A DNA stretch of 64,000 nucleotides, taken from Bacteroidetes bacterium RIFCSPLOWO2_12_FULL_37_12 (GTDB lineage: Bacteria > Bacteroidota > Bacteroidia > 2-12-FULL-37-12). Under the pieces are notes generated by a model, which was not told where the DNA came from, made no database searches, and saw only the letters and a program-made list of their open reading frames with translations. Within the stretch, counting starts at the first letter, position 1. Each line of letters starts with the position of its first letter. The DNA is taken from positions 1 through 64,000 of the forward strand of contig MEPC01000004.1 of NCBI GenBank assembly GCA_001769655.1, given 5' to 3'. Below, piece after piece: positions 56,111 to 64,000 of this stretch. The position numbers and the translations under genes are program-made.

Positions 56111-56970
56111 ATTTTTCAGTCATATCCCCCACAACTCATTCAGAGTTGATTAGTGCCATACAAAAGAATCGTCAATTTCGTTTTGGCGCAGGATATACAG
56201 ACCTTATTCCTGAACTAAATAAAAATTCAGAGGCAACCGATGTAATTATTAATTTATCCAACCTTAACGATAAAATTTTTACGTCTATTACCCGCGAAAA
56301 GAGATTTCTCAGGATAGGGGCAATGGTTACCGCTGATCAGATTTCTGAAAATTTTTTTATATTAAAAAATTTTCCTGTACTTCACCAAGCGGCAAACACA
56401 CTTGCATCACAACAAATCAGGCATGTTGCTACTATTGGCGGAAATATCTGCACGGCTTCTCCTTCAGGTGATCTTGCCTGTGCCCTGGTGGCTCTTAAGT
56501 CAGAGGCGGAAATTATCAACGTCAATAATAAACACATAAAAATACCAATAAATGAATTTTTTAAAGGTCCAAAACAAAGCGTTTTAAAAAAACAAGAAAT
56601 TTTAAGAAGTGTCATCATCCCTCTTAACGAAAAAAACTACAAACAACATTCCGGATTCATTAAAGTAGGAACCCGCCGTTCTATGGAATGTTCTGTAGTG
56701 TCACTCGCATATCATATTCAGTATGATAAGAATGGATTAATTCAAAAATCAGGTGTTGCTATAGGCGCTGTAGCTCCCACAATTAAAAAAACAGCTAAAG
56801 CGGAAGAATTTTTGATTAATAAAAATATTTTTTCATTTTCAGACATGCATAAGGAAGAATTTGCACAATTAATTCTTTCATACTCCTCCCCCATCAGCGA
56901 TGTTCGTGCAAGCGCATGGTATAGAAAAGAAGTGTTGTATAATATTAGTAAAGGTGTCTTTCGTTTGTAA
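56107..56970 (+). CDS. Molybdenum hydroxylase FAD-binding subunit
   Basis: This protein of about 287 residues belongs to the FAD-binding/CO-dehydrogenase flavoprotein C-terminal family. It has FRFGAGYTDLIPEL near the start, RIGAMVTADQI, the FAD-contacting ATIGGNICTASPSGDLACAL segment and LNEKNYKQHSGFIKVGTRRS. It passes electrons from the Mo site, via Fe-S clusters, to NAD or another acceptor. I choose the ATG at 56107, which overlaps the upstream stop as ATGA; a GTG 9 bp upstream is also in frame. Partner of the 52167 product. Confidence 0.92.
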   Translation: MNFSVISPTTHSELISAIQKNRQFRFGAGYTDLIPELNKNSEATDVIINLSNLNDKIFTSITREKRFLRIGAMVTADQISENFFILKNFPVLHQAANTLASQQIRHVATIGGNICTASPSGDLACALVALKSEAEIINVNNKHIKIPINEFFKGPKQSVLKKQEILRSVIIPLNEKNYKQHSGFIKVGTRRSMECSVVSLAYHIQYDKNGLIQKSGVAIGAVAPTIKKTAKAEEFLINKNIFSFSDMHKEEFAQLILSYSSPISDVRASAWYRKEVLYNISKGVFRL

Positions 56971-56975
56971 ATTCA

Positions 56976-57014
56976 ACCTCACCCCAGCCCCTCTCCAAAA
57001 AAATGGAGAGGGGT
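56976..57014. repeat. CCCCTCTCC..GGAGAGGGG repeat, copy 1
   Basis: ACCTCACCCCAGCCCCTCTC, a short A-run, then GGAGAGGGGT form a hairpin 5 bp after the FAD subunit stop. A second copy at 58089 lies inside the next gene. Confidence 0.65.
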
Positions 57015-57104
57015 AATAAATTGTTTGAATTTTTATCAAGTTTATATTGAAATCAAAATTTTCAACGAATTTCAACAATTTTTTTAAAAATATATAAAAT
57101 CCCA

Positions 57105-58133
57105 ATGATTCGACTCAATGCCAATGAAAATTTTTATGGATGTTCCGGGAAAGTGATCAGCGCTATGAGAAAAAAATTGAAGGATGTTAATTTCTATCCC
57201 GATTTTAATCCTATATCCCTTGAAAACGAACTTGCCGGAAAATTAAATGTGACGCGGGAAAATATTGTCATCGGAGCCGGTTCTGTACGGATTATTGATG
57301 GAATTATTCAAACTTTTTGCGCTAACCAAAATGATGAAATAATAACATTTGAAAACAGTTTCTCTGCGTACCATCAACTGGCTGGTGCATACAATAGAAA
57401 ATATATTTTTGCAAAGCAAGAAAACTTTATATGCCGGCTTAAAAATATTTTTCCTTTACTAAATAAAAACACTAAAGTAATTTTTCTGGCTAACCCAAAC
57501 AATCCAACAGGAACCATTATAACCCATGATGAACTGAATGAATTTATGAAACGATTACCCTCTCCTGTTTTAATGGTTGTAGATGAAGCGTATTGCGAAT
57601 ATGTATGTGACACACGTTTTCCTGATTCTGTTTCTTTACTGAAAAAATATCCTAACCTTATCATTGCAAGAACATTTTCAAAAGCGTATGGACTTGCAGG
57701 ACTTCGCATAGGGTATGCTATTGCACATAAAAAAAATATTCATAATCTTAAAAAAACAAGAATACCCTATTCCATTAATTATCTTTCTGAGACAGCGGCT
57801 AAAGTAGCGTTGAGTGATAGAGCATTTATAAAAAAGTGTTGTGCTGATAATGATAAGGAAAGGAAAATTTTATTTGATAGTTTGGTAAAATCGGGATATA
57901 ACGCGCTTGAATCACAAGCAAATTTTATTTATGTGTATTTTGCTTCTGAAGAAGAAAAGGAAATCATTTTTAAAAAACTCTTCGATAGTAATATCTTAGT
58001 TTGCAATATGAAAATTTTTGAGCAGGAAAAGTGTTTGCGGATTGGCGTGGGAGATAGAAAGACAAATAAAATGATTTTAAAGTGTCTGACCTCACCCCAG
58101 CCCCTCTCCAAAATGGAGAGGGGTGAAAAATAG
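57105..58133 (+). CDS. Class I/II aminotransferase, histidinol-phosphate aminotransferase-like
   Basis: This 342-residue PLP enzyme of the HisC-type fold I family has LNANENFYGCS at the start, FLANPNNPTGT, VVDEAYCEY, the Schiff-base Lys in RTFSKAYGLAGLRIGYA and CLRIGVGDRKTN near the end. It could make histidinol phosphate or act on another amino acid; no his genes lie nearby. The last 13 or so residues (TSPQPLSKMERGEK) are encoded by a dispersed CCCCTCTCC repeat, so the original C-terminus has been replaced. Confidence 0.88.
   Translation: MIRLNANENFYGCSGKVISAMRKKLKDVNFYPDFNPISLENELAGKLNVTRENIVIGAGSVRIIDGIIQTFCANQNDEIITFENSFSAYHQLAGAYNRKYIFAKQENFICRLKNIFPLLNKNTKVIFLANPNNPTGTIITHDELNEFMKRLPSPVLMVVDEAYCEYVCDTRFPDSVSLLKKYPNLIIARTFSKAYGLAGLRIGYAIAHKKNIHNLKKTRIPYSINYLSETAAKVALSDRAFIKKCCADNDKERKILFDSLVKSGYNALESQANFIYVYFASEEEKEIIFKKLFDSNILVCNMKIFEQEKCLRIGVGDRKTNKMILKCLTSPQPLSKMERGEK
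58089..58124. repeat. CCCCTCTCC..GGAGAGGGG repeat, copy 2, inside a CDS
   Basis: This is the same sequence as copy 1 except for a shorter A-run (36 versus 39 bp). It supplies the 3' end and nearly the stop codon of the HisC-like gene and may also end its transcript. Confidence 0.7.
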
Positions 58134-58209
58134 CCCGTTAGGATAATTTCCATACCTAACCAGCTTAATATATTTTAAATAGGTTTATATAATTTGAACT
58201 ATCCTTATA

Positions 58210-58821
58210 ATGAAAAAAAAATTCCTATTTGCTTTAATTTCTTTGGCAATTCTTTTCTCAATTTTATTTACCTTACGTTTTTCAATTCTCCGTAGTATGG
58301 GTGACTACCTGAAATCTACAGATCCTCATCATAAAACAAAATATTTATTTGTATTGAGCGGCGGTGCCATAGAGCGTGGTGAATCAGCGGCAAAATTATT
58401 TCATCAGGGTATTGCAGAAAAAATTATCTGTACCGGAAGAGTAATTCCTCAGGAGCTAATCATAGTAAATAATCCATTGTTTGAATCCCATCTTACAAAA
58501 ATGTGGCTTGAGAGAAAAGGAGTGCCCGATTCAGCTATTTATTTACTTGAATTTGGAACGAGCACCATGGAAGAATCCCGTGCCATGCTTGAGTATTGTC
58601 AAAAAAATAAAATAACAGAGTTTACGGTTTTAAGTTCAATTTTTCACACACGCCGTGTACGATGGGTTTTTAAGGACTTTAAAAATTATGGAATTACGGT
58701 TTACGTTGCCGGTTCACCCGCAAACCGGTACGATGAAAACTTCTGGTGGCAATCGGAGGATGGGTTACTGATGGTGAATAATGAATATATGAAATTGATG
58801 TATTATTGGTTGAATTATTAA
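58210..58821 (+). CDS. YdcF/SanA-like (DUF218) membrane protein
   Basis: This 203-residue protein has one N-terminal membrane helix (FLFALISLAILFSILFTL) and a DUF218/ElyC-like domain: YLFVLSGGAIERGESAAKLF, IICTGR, TSTMEESRAMLEYC and TVLSSIFHTRRVRWVF. Members are linked to envelope polysaccharide or peptidoglycan precursor homeostasis, but the exact reaction is unknown. It stands 76 bp after the HisC-like gene on the same strand. Confidence 0.85.
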   Translation: MKKKFLFALISLAILFSILFTLRFSILRSMGDYLKSTDPHHKTKYLFVLSGGAIERGESAAKLFHQGIAEKIICTGRVIPQELIIVNNPLFESHLTKMWLERKGVPDSAIYLLEFGTSTMEESRAMLEYCQKNKITEFTVLSSIFHTRRVRWVFKDFKNYGITVYVAGSPANRYDENFWWQSEDGLLMVNNEYMKLMYYWLNY

Positions 58822-58903
58822 TCTTCCTTAGAAGAACTACAAATTAATTGATAACCGGCACTAAAGTTGCTTTCATTAGTTTTCGTTGTCGTTTTCATAA
58901 TTG

Positions 58904-59995
58904 CTATTGGCAGTTTTTATTTTTTTCTTCGTCAAAGTAGTCAAGTATTTTCGGAATTAAGTCGTATTGTGTCTTGTAAGTTTGTCTGTCGGTGAGATAA
59001 ACTGTCTCAATTATCGGAACAAGTCCTTTGAGGTAAATCCACTTTCTATCTTCGTAATATTTCTTGTATATTTTGTCGGCTTCTTGTTGTCCTAAAACTA
59101 TTTTGCAAAGAACCACTTCGTTCGCTCTTACTAAGTGTTCATATAAACAAGTTTCCCAGTCCCCGCCATATCCTTGCTTGTTTTGCTCATCAAAAATGGG
59201 GCGTATTAAACAACTGTCTTTTTCAAGTTGCGGAAAATACTTGTGAATAATCGGGTTGCAGAAAGCGTGGCTGAATTCATGCAATACATAGTATTGAAGT
59301 ATCTCGTCTATGTTAAAATCGGGAATTTGCTTGCTATCATGTTTGGGTCCGATTATACCATAAATTTCTCGTCCTTTTTGTGAATTAACCGATGCTCCAA
59401 AACCCCCGTCATGCAATAATGGCGTCAAGACGATATTGTAACTAAAATTTGTTTCTCCGTAATGTCTTTCTAAAATGCTAATGATGTCTTGTTCCATTAA
59501 TTTTTTTACTACGGGAGCAGTAATAATGTCATAATAGGTTTTGTGGTCTTCATAAAATTTATGAAAATTTGATTTCACATAAAAATCATACAATTGTTTT
59601 TTTATAAGTTCAAGAGTGTCTCGGCGGGTTTCATATTCTTCAATTTGGTTTTCTTCATTTGTAATCTTTCCAATGGTCTTAAAATCCGGGAAAGAAAATT
59701 GATATAAATACCAGGGGGCGGAACTGCCGTTAAACCATCCTTCTGAAATAACTCCTTTAGTCAATGAAATAATAGGATGGGTTTTGAATTTGTCAAAATA
59801 TTTGTCAATGTCTTTTTTATAGGAGATGTCCGCTTTTGTTATTAAAAAATAGTCGGAAAGATATTGAACCGTTGTCAGCAGTTCCATTCTCTCATCAACA
59901 TAAATGTGAAGTTTGCTTTGCTTTGTCCCGCTGTCATTACAACTGAAGAAAGTCAGTAGGGAAATTATACAAATGAAAAGGTATCTAAGTGTCAT
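58904..59995 (-). CDS. DUF4932-type lipoprotein, predicted zinc metallopeptidase
   Basis: This 363-residue lipoprotein (lipobox FFSC) has the zinc-binding HEFSHAFCNP motif (about residue 240) and a downstream EHLVRANEVV helix that could give the third ligand. The N-terminal part has VDERMELLTTVQYLS, typical of DUF4932. A gluzincin-like peptidase acting on the cell surface is inferred. It forms with the TPR and TonB-like genes upstream a minus-strand group whose composition (frequent GTC and TTGTC words) looks unlike the suf region. Confidence 0.8.
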   Translation of the reverse strand: MTLRYLFICIISLLTFFSCNDSGTKQSKLHIYVDERMELLTTVQYLSDYFLITKADISYKKDIDKYFDKFKTHPIISLTKGVISEGWFNGSSAPWYLYQFSFPDFKTIGKITNEENQIEEYETRRDTLELIKKQLYDFYVKSNFHKFYEDHKTYYDIITAPVVKKLMEQDIISILERHYGETNFSYNIVLTPLLHDGGFGASVNSQKGREIYGIIGPKHDSKQIPDFNIDEILQYYVLHEFSHAFCNPIIHKYFPQLEKDSCLIRPIFDEQNKQGYGGDWETCLYEHLVRANEVVLCKIVLGQQEADKIYKKYYEDRKWIYLKGLVPIIETVYLTDRQTYKTQYDLIPKILDYFDEEKNKNCQ

Positions 59996-60015
59996 AATCG
60001 AATTGTTTTCCTTTG

Positions 60016-60843
60016 TTACCAGCCGTTTTTCATTTCATCTTCAATGTCAGTCAGGTAGATTTTGTCCATTGGCTCTGTATAAGGGTCTGTCCGCTTTTTC
60101 CCGTTCGTATAATATTCCTTTGCCTTGAGAAGATTTTTGTCATACTCAACCTTTTCAGACAGTTTTTTATAAGCAAGTGCTAAATAATAATATGTCTCCG
60201 CTAAATAGTCGTTGATTTCTATTTCTTTTTTCAAAGCAGTAATTGCACCATTGTAATCGTCAGTTTCCAATTTTAATACACCTAAATGGAGATAGTCGTA
60301 AAGTGAAGGACTATAATTGTCAGAGGAAAATTGCTGTTCAATTATTTCAATGGCTCTTTTCTTTTGTCCAAGTACTTTATAACATAATGCTTTTGCTATG
60401 TTGAGATGGTAATCACCATTTATGGAATACCCAATGTCATAATTTACTAAAGAATCCAGTTTTTCAATGTCCTTGATGGCTCCTTCATAGTCCCTTAAAA
60501 ATTGATAGCGACACCAACCTCTGTAACCTAAATATTCTGCCGGGCTGAGTTCAACGGCTTTGTCAATTAGTTTTTTCCAAGTAACAAAATTTCCTCTTTT
60601 CAAATACGGAACTGCCTTTTCAAAATAAGCGTAAGCAAAAGTCGGACAGAGTTCAATTGCTTTGTCAAAGTGTATTTGAGATTCTTTTGAACCTTGCTCA
60701 AATTCTATGGCTTTAATTGCTTCAAGGCAAGCATTGTAACATAAAGTATCACCCTCCCATTTGTAAATATTACAATTAGGTTGTCCTACGCAGTTAACAA
60801 CGAAAAAAATAAAAATAATATAAAGTCCAATATTTTTTGTCAT
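60016..60843 (-). CDS. TPR-repeat protein
   Basis: This 275-residue exported protein (signal near FFVVNCVGQP, with a possible lipobox) is built of TPR-like helical pairs: ACLEAIKAIEFEQGSKESQI, FAYAYFEKAVPYLKRGN, AEYLGYRGWCRYQ, YNGAITALKKEIEIND and YYYLALAYKKL. TPRs mediate protein contacts. The start overlaps the end of the upstream TonB-like gene by ATGA (60840-60843), so the two are coupled. A GTTACCAGCC motif lies at its stop codon. Confidence 0.82.
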   Translation of the reverse strand: MTKNIGLYIIFIFFVVNCVGQPNCNIYKWEGDTLCYNACLEAIKAIEFEQGSKESQIHFDKAIELCPTFAYAYFEKAVPYLKRGNFVTWKKLIDKAVELSPAEYLGYRGWCRYQFLRDYEGAIKDIEKLDSLVNYDIGYSINGDYHLNIAKALCYKVLGQKKRAIEIIEQQFSSDNYSPSLYDYLHLGVLKLETDDYNGAITALKKEIEINDYLAETYYYLALAYKKLSEKVEYDKNLLKAKEYYTNGKKRTDPYTEPMDKIYLTDIEDEMKNGW

Positions 60844-61340
60844 GGCATTATTTCCTTTATTTCTCCATTAACAATTTTGAAACTCAAATAACAATAATAA
60901 CCGTAAGATTTCCCTTCGTATTGAATTGGATTCCATCCATTGAAGTTCTTTGTATGTTGTAAAATTTGGTCGCAAAACTTCTTGTCAAACTCTACTGGCT
61001 GATAATCAAAATCCATTGTCTGCATTCTGAACTTTCCCGCTTTGCCCTCATCATTTACATAAAAGCGAATGATAACATACCCATTTACTTTTTCAAATCC
61101 TCCGTTTTTATAGTTTTCTGTGAAATACCTGACAATCGTTGGTTTTTCTCCTTCGTATCTCGGTTTTGCAAATATTGCCAAAGTGTCTGCAACTTTAAAA
61201 GCGGGGTCGTCCATTTTTTCGTCAAAAACAATTTCACCAACCTGATTTGAATATTTGTCGTCCTTTACTTCTTGAGTTTGTCCGCAAGCGCAAAGTGTTG
61301 TCAGTAGAGTAGTCAATATAAGTAGAAGTGTTCTATTCAT
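60840..61340 (-). CDS. Lipoprotein with TonB C-terminal-like domain
   Basis: This 166-residue lipoprotein (lipobox LCAC) has a domain resembling the C-terminal domain of TonB: VNGYVIIRFYVNDEGKAGKF, then CDQILQHTKNFNGWNPIQYE. It lacks the transmembrane anchor and Pro-rich linker of a real TonB, so it is probably an energy-independent binding domain. It is coupled to the TPR gene. An inverted copy of the GTTACCAGCC motif lies 20 bp upstream of its start. Confidence 0.75.
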   Translation of the reverse strand: MNRTLLLILTTLLTTLCACGQTQEVKDDKYSNQVGEIVFDEKMDDPAFKVADTLAIFAKPRYEGEKPTIVRYFTENYKNGGFEKVNGYVIIRFYVNDEGKAGKFRMQTMDFDYQPVEFDKKFCDQILQHTKNFNGWNPIQYEGKSYGYYCYLSFKIVNGEIKEIMP

Positions 61341-61420
61341 TATCTAGGTCGTCTAAAATGGCTGGTAACGTCTATAAGTTTTCGAATTTTTTTGTCTGTT
61401 GTTAATTGCTGTGTTCATTG

Positions 61421-62590
61421 TCAGTTCTTATTCAAGTTTATTTGTTCACGAAAAAATTTATTCAGTTCGTCTTTTTTAATTCCAAATTCTTTTTCAATTG
61501 CAACAATGGTGTCGTCATACGACATAAGTTGTTTTAACTTGTCAAGTCCACCATTTTTGTATGCCAGATAACAAAGCAGTCCCTGAATTGTGCTATTAGG
61601 ATTTGTAAAGTTGTCCATATACCAGAAATCTTCAAAGTCATTCAAATTTATTTCGGGATGTTGATTGAGATAATCATTTAATCTTGTCAAATGCCATTTT
61701 AAATCGTGTCCGATTGAACCACCATAAAAAACCGCTAATCCCTCAACCAACGAAGAGTTAGGAAATAAACGATTCAAATAAATATGGACTACTTCGTGAA
61801 AATAGTTTTCTCCGAGACCACCCGCAAAAACTGTATTTGTTTCTTGGTCTGAGATTCCGCTTGGTTTGTCCTTGTTACCCATTCCGATTGCAAAGTCAAG
61901 TCCACGCAAATGTTGGATTTCTTCGTATGTGTCAGCAAAGTAATAGTCAATAGGAGCTGAATTTAATTTCCATTGTTTTCTCAAACTATCTATGGATGAA
62001 ATCAGAATAGTTGCTTTTGCTTTATCAAAAATATGTGTCAGTGGAAAATGAAATGTTAAACTACCAATTTTTTGGATTTGCCAATTATAGCTATTAACAG
62101 TTAAGGCATTATATAATTTGTATTCTCCGTTTTCTTTCTTTGCAAACACGGAAGTGATACAAAGAGCATAAATATTCTTTAAACTATCAGACCATCCGAA
62201 CAAAGTTTTGATTTCAATAAAACCATTTTGAGATTTCATATATAAAATTGTCGGATACCCCATTGAATAAGTTGGGGTCTCGGTATTGATTGCGTTGAGC
62301 AGTTGGTCAACTTTCGGATATTTTATTTTCTCAGATTCAGCCCAGTAAGGACTGTTTTTAATGTTGTCTTTGTTTGGTTTTGAAATAAGATAATTTGTCC
62401 AAAGAGTATAAACCGCTTTTAACTCTTTATCTGTCGTGTCAACCCCGGGATTTAAAGGAATTTGTCCAAATGCTGTAGTTGTAATTGTCAGAAGCAGTAT
62501 GTAGTGTCTCGTCCTGAAAAAAGTTGACACTTTTATAGCGGTTTGACACGGGAAACAAAAACAAAAAAAGAATAAACCCACGCTTAGCAT
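61421..62590 (-). CDS. Exported predicted zinc peptidase with displaced 5' end
   Basis: The conserved part runs from about IPLNPGVDTTDKELKAVYTL to the end and has the zinc motif HEVVHIYLNRLF, with SSLVEGLAVFYGG downstream (the Glu of VEG as likely third ligand), a gluzincin layout. Immediately before it, LLLTITTTAFGQ looks like the end of a native signal peptide, but its start is replaced by foreign DNA (62507-62708). I take the ATG at 62590, which supplies another hydrophobic stretch (MLSVGLFFFCFCF). A GTG at 62716 would add more residues and overlap the next gene. It may still be exported or may be disabled. Confidence 0.65.
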   Translation of the reverse strand: MLSVGLFFFCFCFPCQTAIKVSTFFRTRHYILLLTITTTAFGQIPLNPGVDTTDKELKAVYTLWTNYLISKPNKDNIKNSPYWAESEKIKYPKVDQLLNAINTETPTYSMGYPTILYMKSQNGFIEIKTLFGWSDSLKNIYALCITSVFAKKENGEYKLYNALTVNSYNWQIQKIGSLTFHFPLTHIFDKAKATILISSIDSLRKQWKLNSAPIDYYFADTYEEIQHLRGLDFAIGMGNKDKPSGISDQETNTVFAGGLGENYFHEVVHIYLNRLFPNSSLVEGLAVFYGGSIGHDLKWHLTRLNDYLNQHPEINLNDFEDFWYMDNFTNPNSTIQGLLCYLAYKNGGLDKLKQLMSYDDTIVAIEKEFGIKKDELNKFFREQINLNKN

Positions 62591-62708
62591 TTTTGAAATT
62601 TTTTTTTTCTCTCGCTCATTTGGCACATTCCGATTTTTGCAACGCTCAAAAAATCGGAAAGAGCCAAATTTTTCCACCCAAAAAAAAATAAATGATGAAT
62701 TCAAAAAC
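62507..62708. mobile_element. Insertion-element remnant with hairpin
   Basis: GTGTCTCGTCCTGAAAAAAG, followed by TTGACAC, resembles an insertion-sequence end and starts right where the native signal peptide of the peptidase breaks off. Further on, ATTTGGC..TTCCGATTTTT (62618-62638) pairs with AAAAATCGGAA..GCCAAAT (62649-62669). No transposase is left. The boundaries are approximate. Confidence 0.45.
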
Positions 62709-64000
62709 TTACTCACTCACTATCAATTTCCCTATTGCTATTATCTGCTTCTCTTTCTTCACCCGGTAAAAATAAATTCCTTTCGCAAAATCTTTCACTT
62801 CCACCGTCAAGTGATTGTTTTTTATTCCGGTGGTGCTGAATACCTGCTGACCGAGAATGTTGGTGAGGGTGACTTCATCGGGTTGCAGATTATTAAAGTC
62901 AATATTGAGAAGTGAGGTGGCGGGGTTGGGGTATATATTAACGAAACCGGAAAAGAACATATTAGAAATTCCGGCCCCTAATCCGTTTATTATGATAGTA
63001 TAATCCTCTGCTTGTCCATACTTGACACTATCGCAAGAACCGAGAATACTATATGTAAAAAGATCTGAAATAGCCCTCATTCTTATTGGAGTATTTAATG
63101 CAGTTCCTGATGAAGGGATAGTAATTATCCCAGAGTGATAAACAAGGGAATCATTGGTAAAAAAAACTAATTCTGTTATTTCAAGCACTCCATCATTGTC
63201 ATAATCGATAAAAACTTTTACATCTTCTTTTAGAGTAGTGCCTATCCTACCTGTTGTTATAGAAATCGGATAGCTAACCCCCGTATCCAGAGTGGTCATT
63301 TTAGTACAAGTGAAATCCTTATATCCACCATCATTCTTGGCTACATCGGTAGTATTATTAATAGTATTGAAAACGATATTGCGAATTCCTATTCCATAGT
63401 TATTGGATAAATTTTTTGCATAAACTGTGCATGCTGGCAAGGGTGCATCGTAAAGAGTAAGGAAATTGGTTTTGATGATTGAATCACTCCAATTGTTATT
63501 GCTGATTTTTAATTTGACTGAATAAATTCCGGAGGAAGAATAAGTATGATTAGGATTCCGGTTTGTATAATCTACTATTCCATTGTTATCAACATCCCAT
63601 TCCCATGAAGTTGCCCATAAACTTGAATCTATAAACTGTATTGGAGTGCCTACACAAAATGAAGTGTTATTAACATTTCCTATTTGAGCAATGGGTTTAT
63701 TGCTACCTACACAACCAGTAAGATTTAGATTTGATGCAGTTGGATAATTGGATAAATATTGTCTTCCTCCCGGTCCTATGTTTGCACGGATGCGCATTAT
63801 TTGCTCATTGGTAAATTGATTCTTACAATCGTCAGATGAATAGTCCATATAATTATGGACAAATAAATTATTAGAAGAACTACCATCACAAGCATTAGTG
63901 CCCGATGAATCACAATAGACGGAGCTTCTTTTATGGGGTGGCGTATCGCCACAACAATCACCTAAATCACTGCCACATTGATTGCCGACCGGACAAGTAG
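62709..64000 (-). CDS. Pappalysin-like secreted metalloprotease with T9SS sorting domain (5' end cut by window)
   Basis: The frame is open to the right edge, so the 5' part is missing. Visible are a Cys-rich segment with GDTPPHKRS, the Met-turn region HNYMDYSSDDCKNQFTNEQ typical of M43B pappalysins, a PKD domain (WEWDVDNNGIVDYTNRNP), a GEVED domain (KEDVKVFIDYDNDG ... YGQAEDYTI) and a type A T9SS sorting domain (NIYPNPATSLLNIDF ... GIYFYRVKKEKQI). The HExxHxxGxxH motif should lie just outside the window. It is expected to be a cell-surface or released protease. An ATG at 63848 is internal, not the start. Confidence 0.88.
   Translation of the reverse strand, partial: TCPVGNQCGSDLGDCCGDTPPHKRSSVYCDSSGTNACDGSSSNNLFVHNYMDYSSDDCKNQFTNEQIMRIRANIGPGGRQYLSNYPTASNLNLTGCVGSNKPIAQIGNVNNTSFCVGTPIQFIDSSLWATSWEWDVDNNGIVDYTNRNPNHTYSSSGIYSVKLKISNNNWSDSIIKTNFLTLYDAPLPACTVYAKNLSNNYGIGIRNIVFNTINNTTDVAKNDGGYKDFTCTKMTTLDTGVSYPISITTGRIGTTLKEDVKVFIDYDNDGVLEITELVFFTNDSLVYHSGIITIPSSGTALNTPIRMRAISDLFTYSILGSCDSVKYGQAEDYTIIINGLGAGISNMFFSGFVNIYPNPATSLLNIDFNNLQPDEVTLTNILGQQVFSTTGIKNNHLTVEVKDFAKGIYFYRVKKEKQIIAIGKLIVSE

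Noticed and set aside
60015-61369. Integron cassette with attC sites
   Set aside because: The flanking 10-bp motifs do not fit the GTTRRRY/RYYYAAC core sites and no integrase is in the window, so only a neutral description is given in the findings.

Overview
The window is a low-GC chromosomal segment of a member of the Bacteroidota. This rests on type IX secretion (T9SS) C-terminal sorting domains, SprB-type adhesin repeats, FISUMP-domain surface proteins, many lipoproteins with a Cys lipobox, start sites without an obvious Shine-Dalgarno sequence, and several promoters of the Bacteroidota type (TTG, 19 bp, TAnnTTTG). I cannot fix the genus. Both ends of the window cut through large secreted metalloprotease genes.

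Layout. 1-7441 (minus): a giant secreted protein with a metzincin-like zinc site followed by about 17 SprB repeats, running off the left end. 7.6-13.8 kb: an amidohydrolase lipoprotein, a decayed gene, an acyl-CoA dehydrogenase, two lipoproteins and short ORFs. 13.8-17 kb: a small protein and a PKD/T9SS surface protein. 17-25.6 kb (minus): housekeeping genes sucA, a GT2 glycosyltransferase, infB, nusA and rimP. 25.9-45.4 kb: an accessory surface-protein island with two AAA-ATPase/PD-(D/E)XK proteins, FISUMP and DUF1566 proteins, a duplicated lipoprotein gene pair, an EGF-bearing lipoprotein, an LRR/T9SS protein, and on the minus strand a nucleotidyltransferase pair and a hicBA toxin-antitoxin. 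46.1-58.8 kb: accA (minus), the sufBCDS iron-sulfur operon, two xanthine-dehydrogenase-type subunits flanking a class V aminotransferase, a HisC-like aminotransferase and a YdcF-like protein. 58.9-64 kb (minus): small exported proteins, two with HExxH sites, and the 3' part of a pappalysin-like T9SS protease.

How genes work together. rimP-nusA-infB is the classical translation/transcription operon. sufBCDS builds and delivers Fe-S clusters, but no sufE follows. Instead a molybdenum hydroxylase large subunit, a NifS-like enzyme and a FAD subunit follow. The NifS-like gene overlaps the FAD-subunit gene by ATGA, which suggests it sulfurates the Mo cofactor of this enzyme. The surface genes are T9SS or lipoprotein cargo. 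Two of them share a nearly identical 30-nt leader motif, which I regard as the best candidate here for an undescribed regulatory element.

Intergenic DNA is rich in palindromic repeats: REP-like hairpins, two MITE-like elements (38079-38210 and 45482-45828), GGGTATA arrays, an 11-bp tandem array and the C-terminal remnant of a REP-associated (Y1) transposase. No tRNA, rRNA or CRISPR array was seen.
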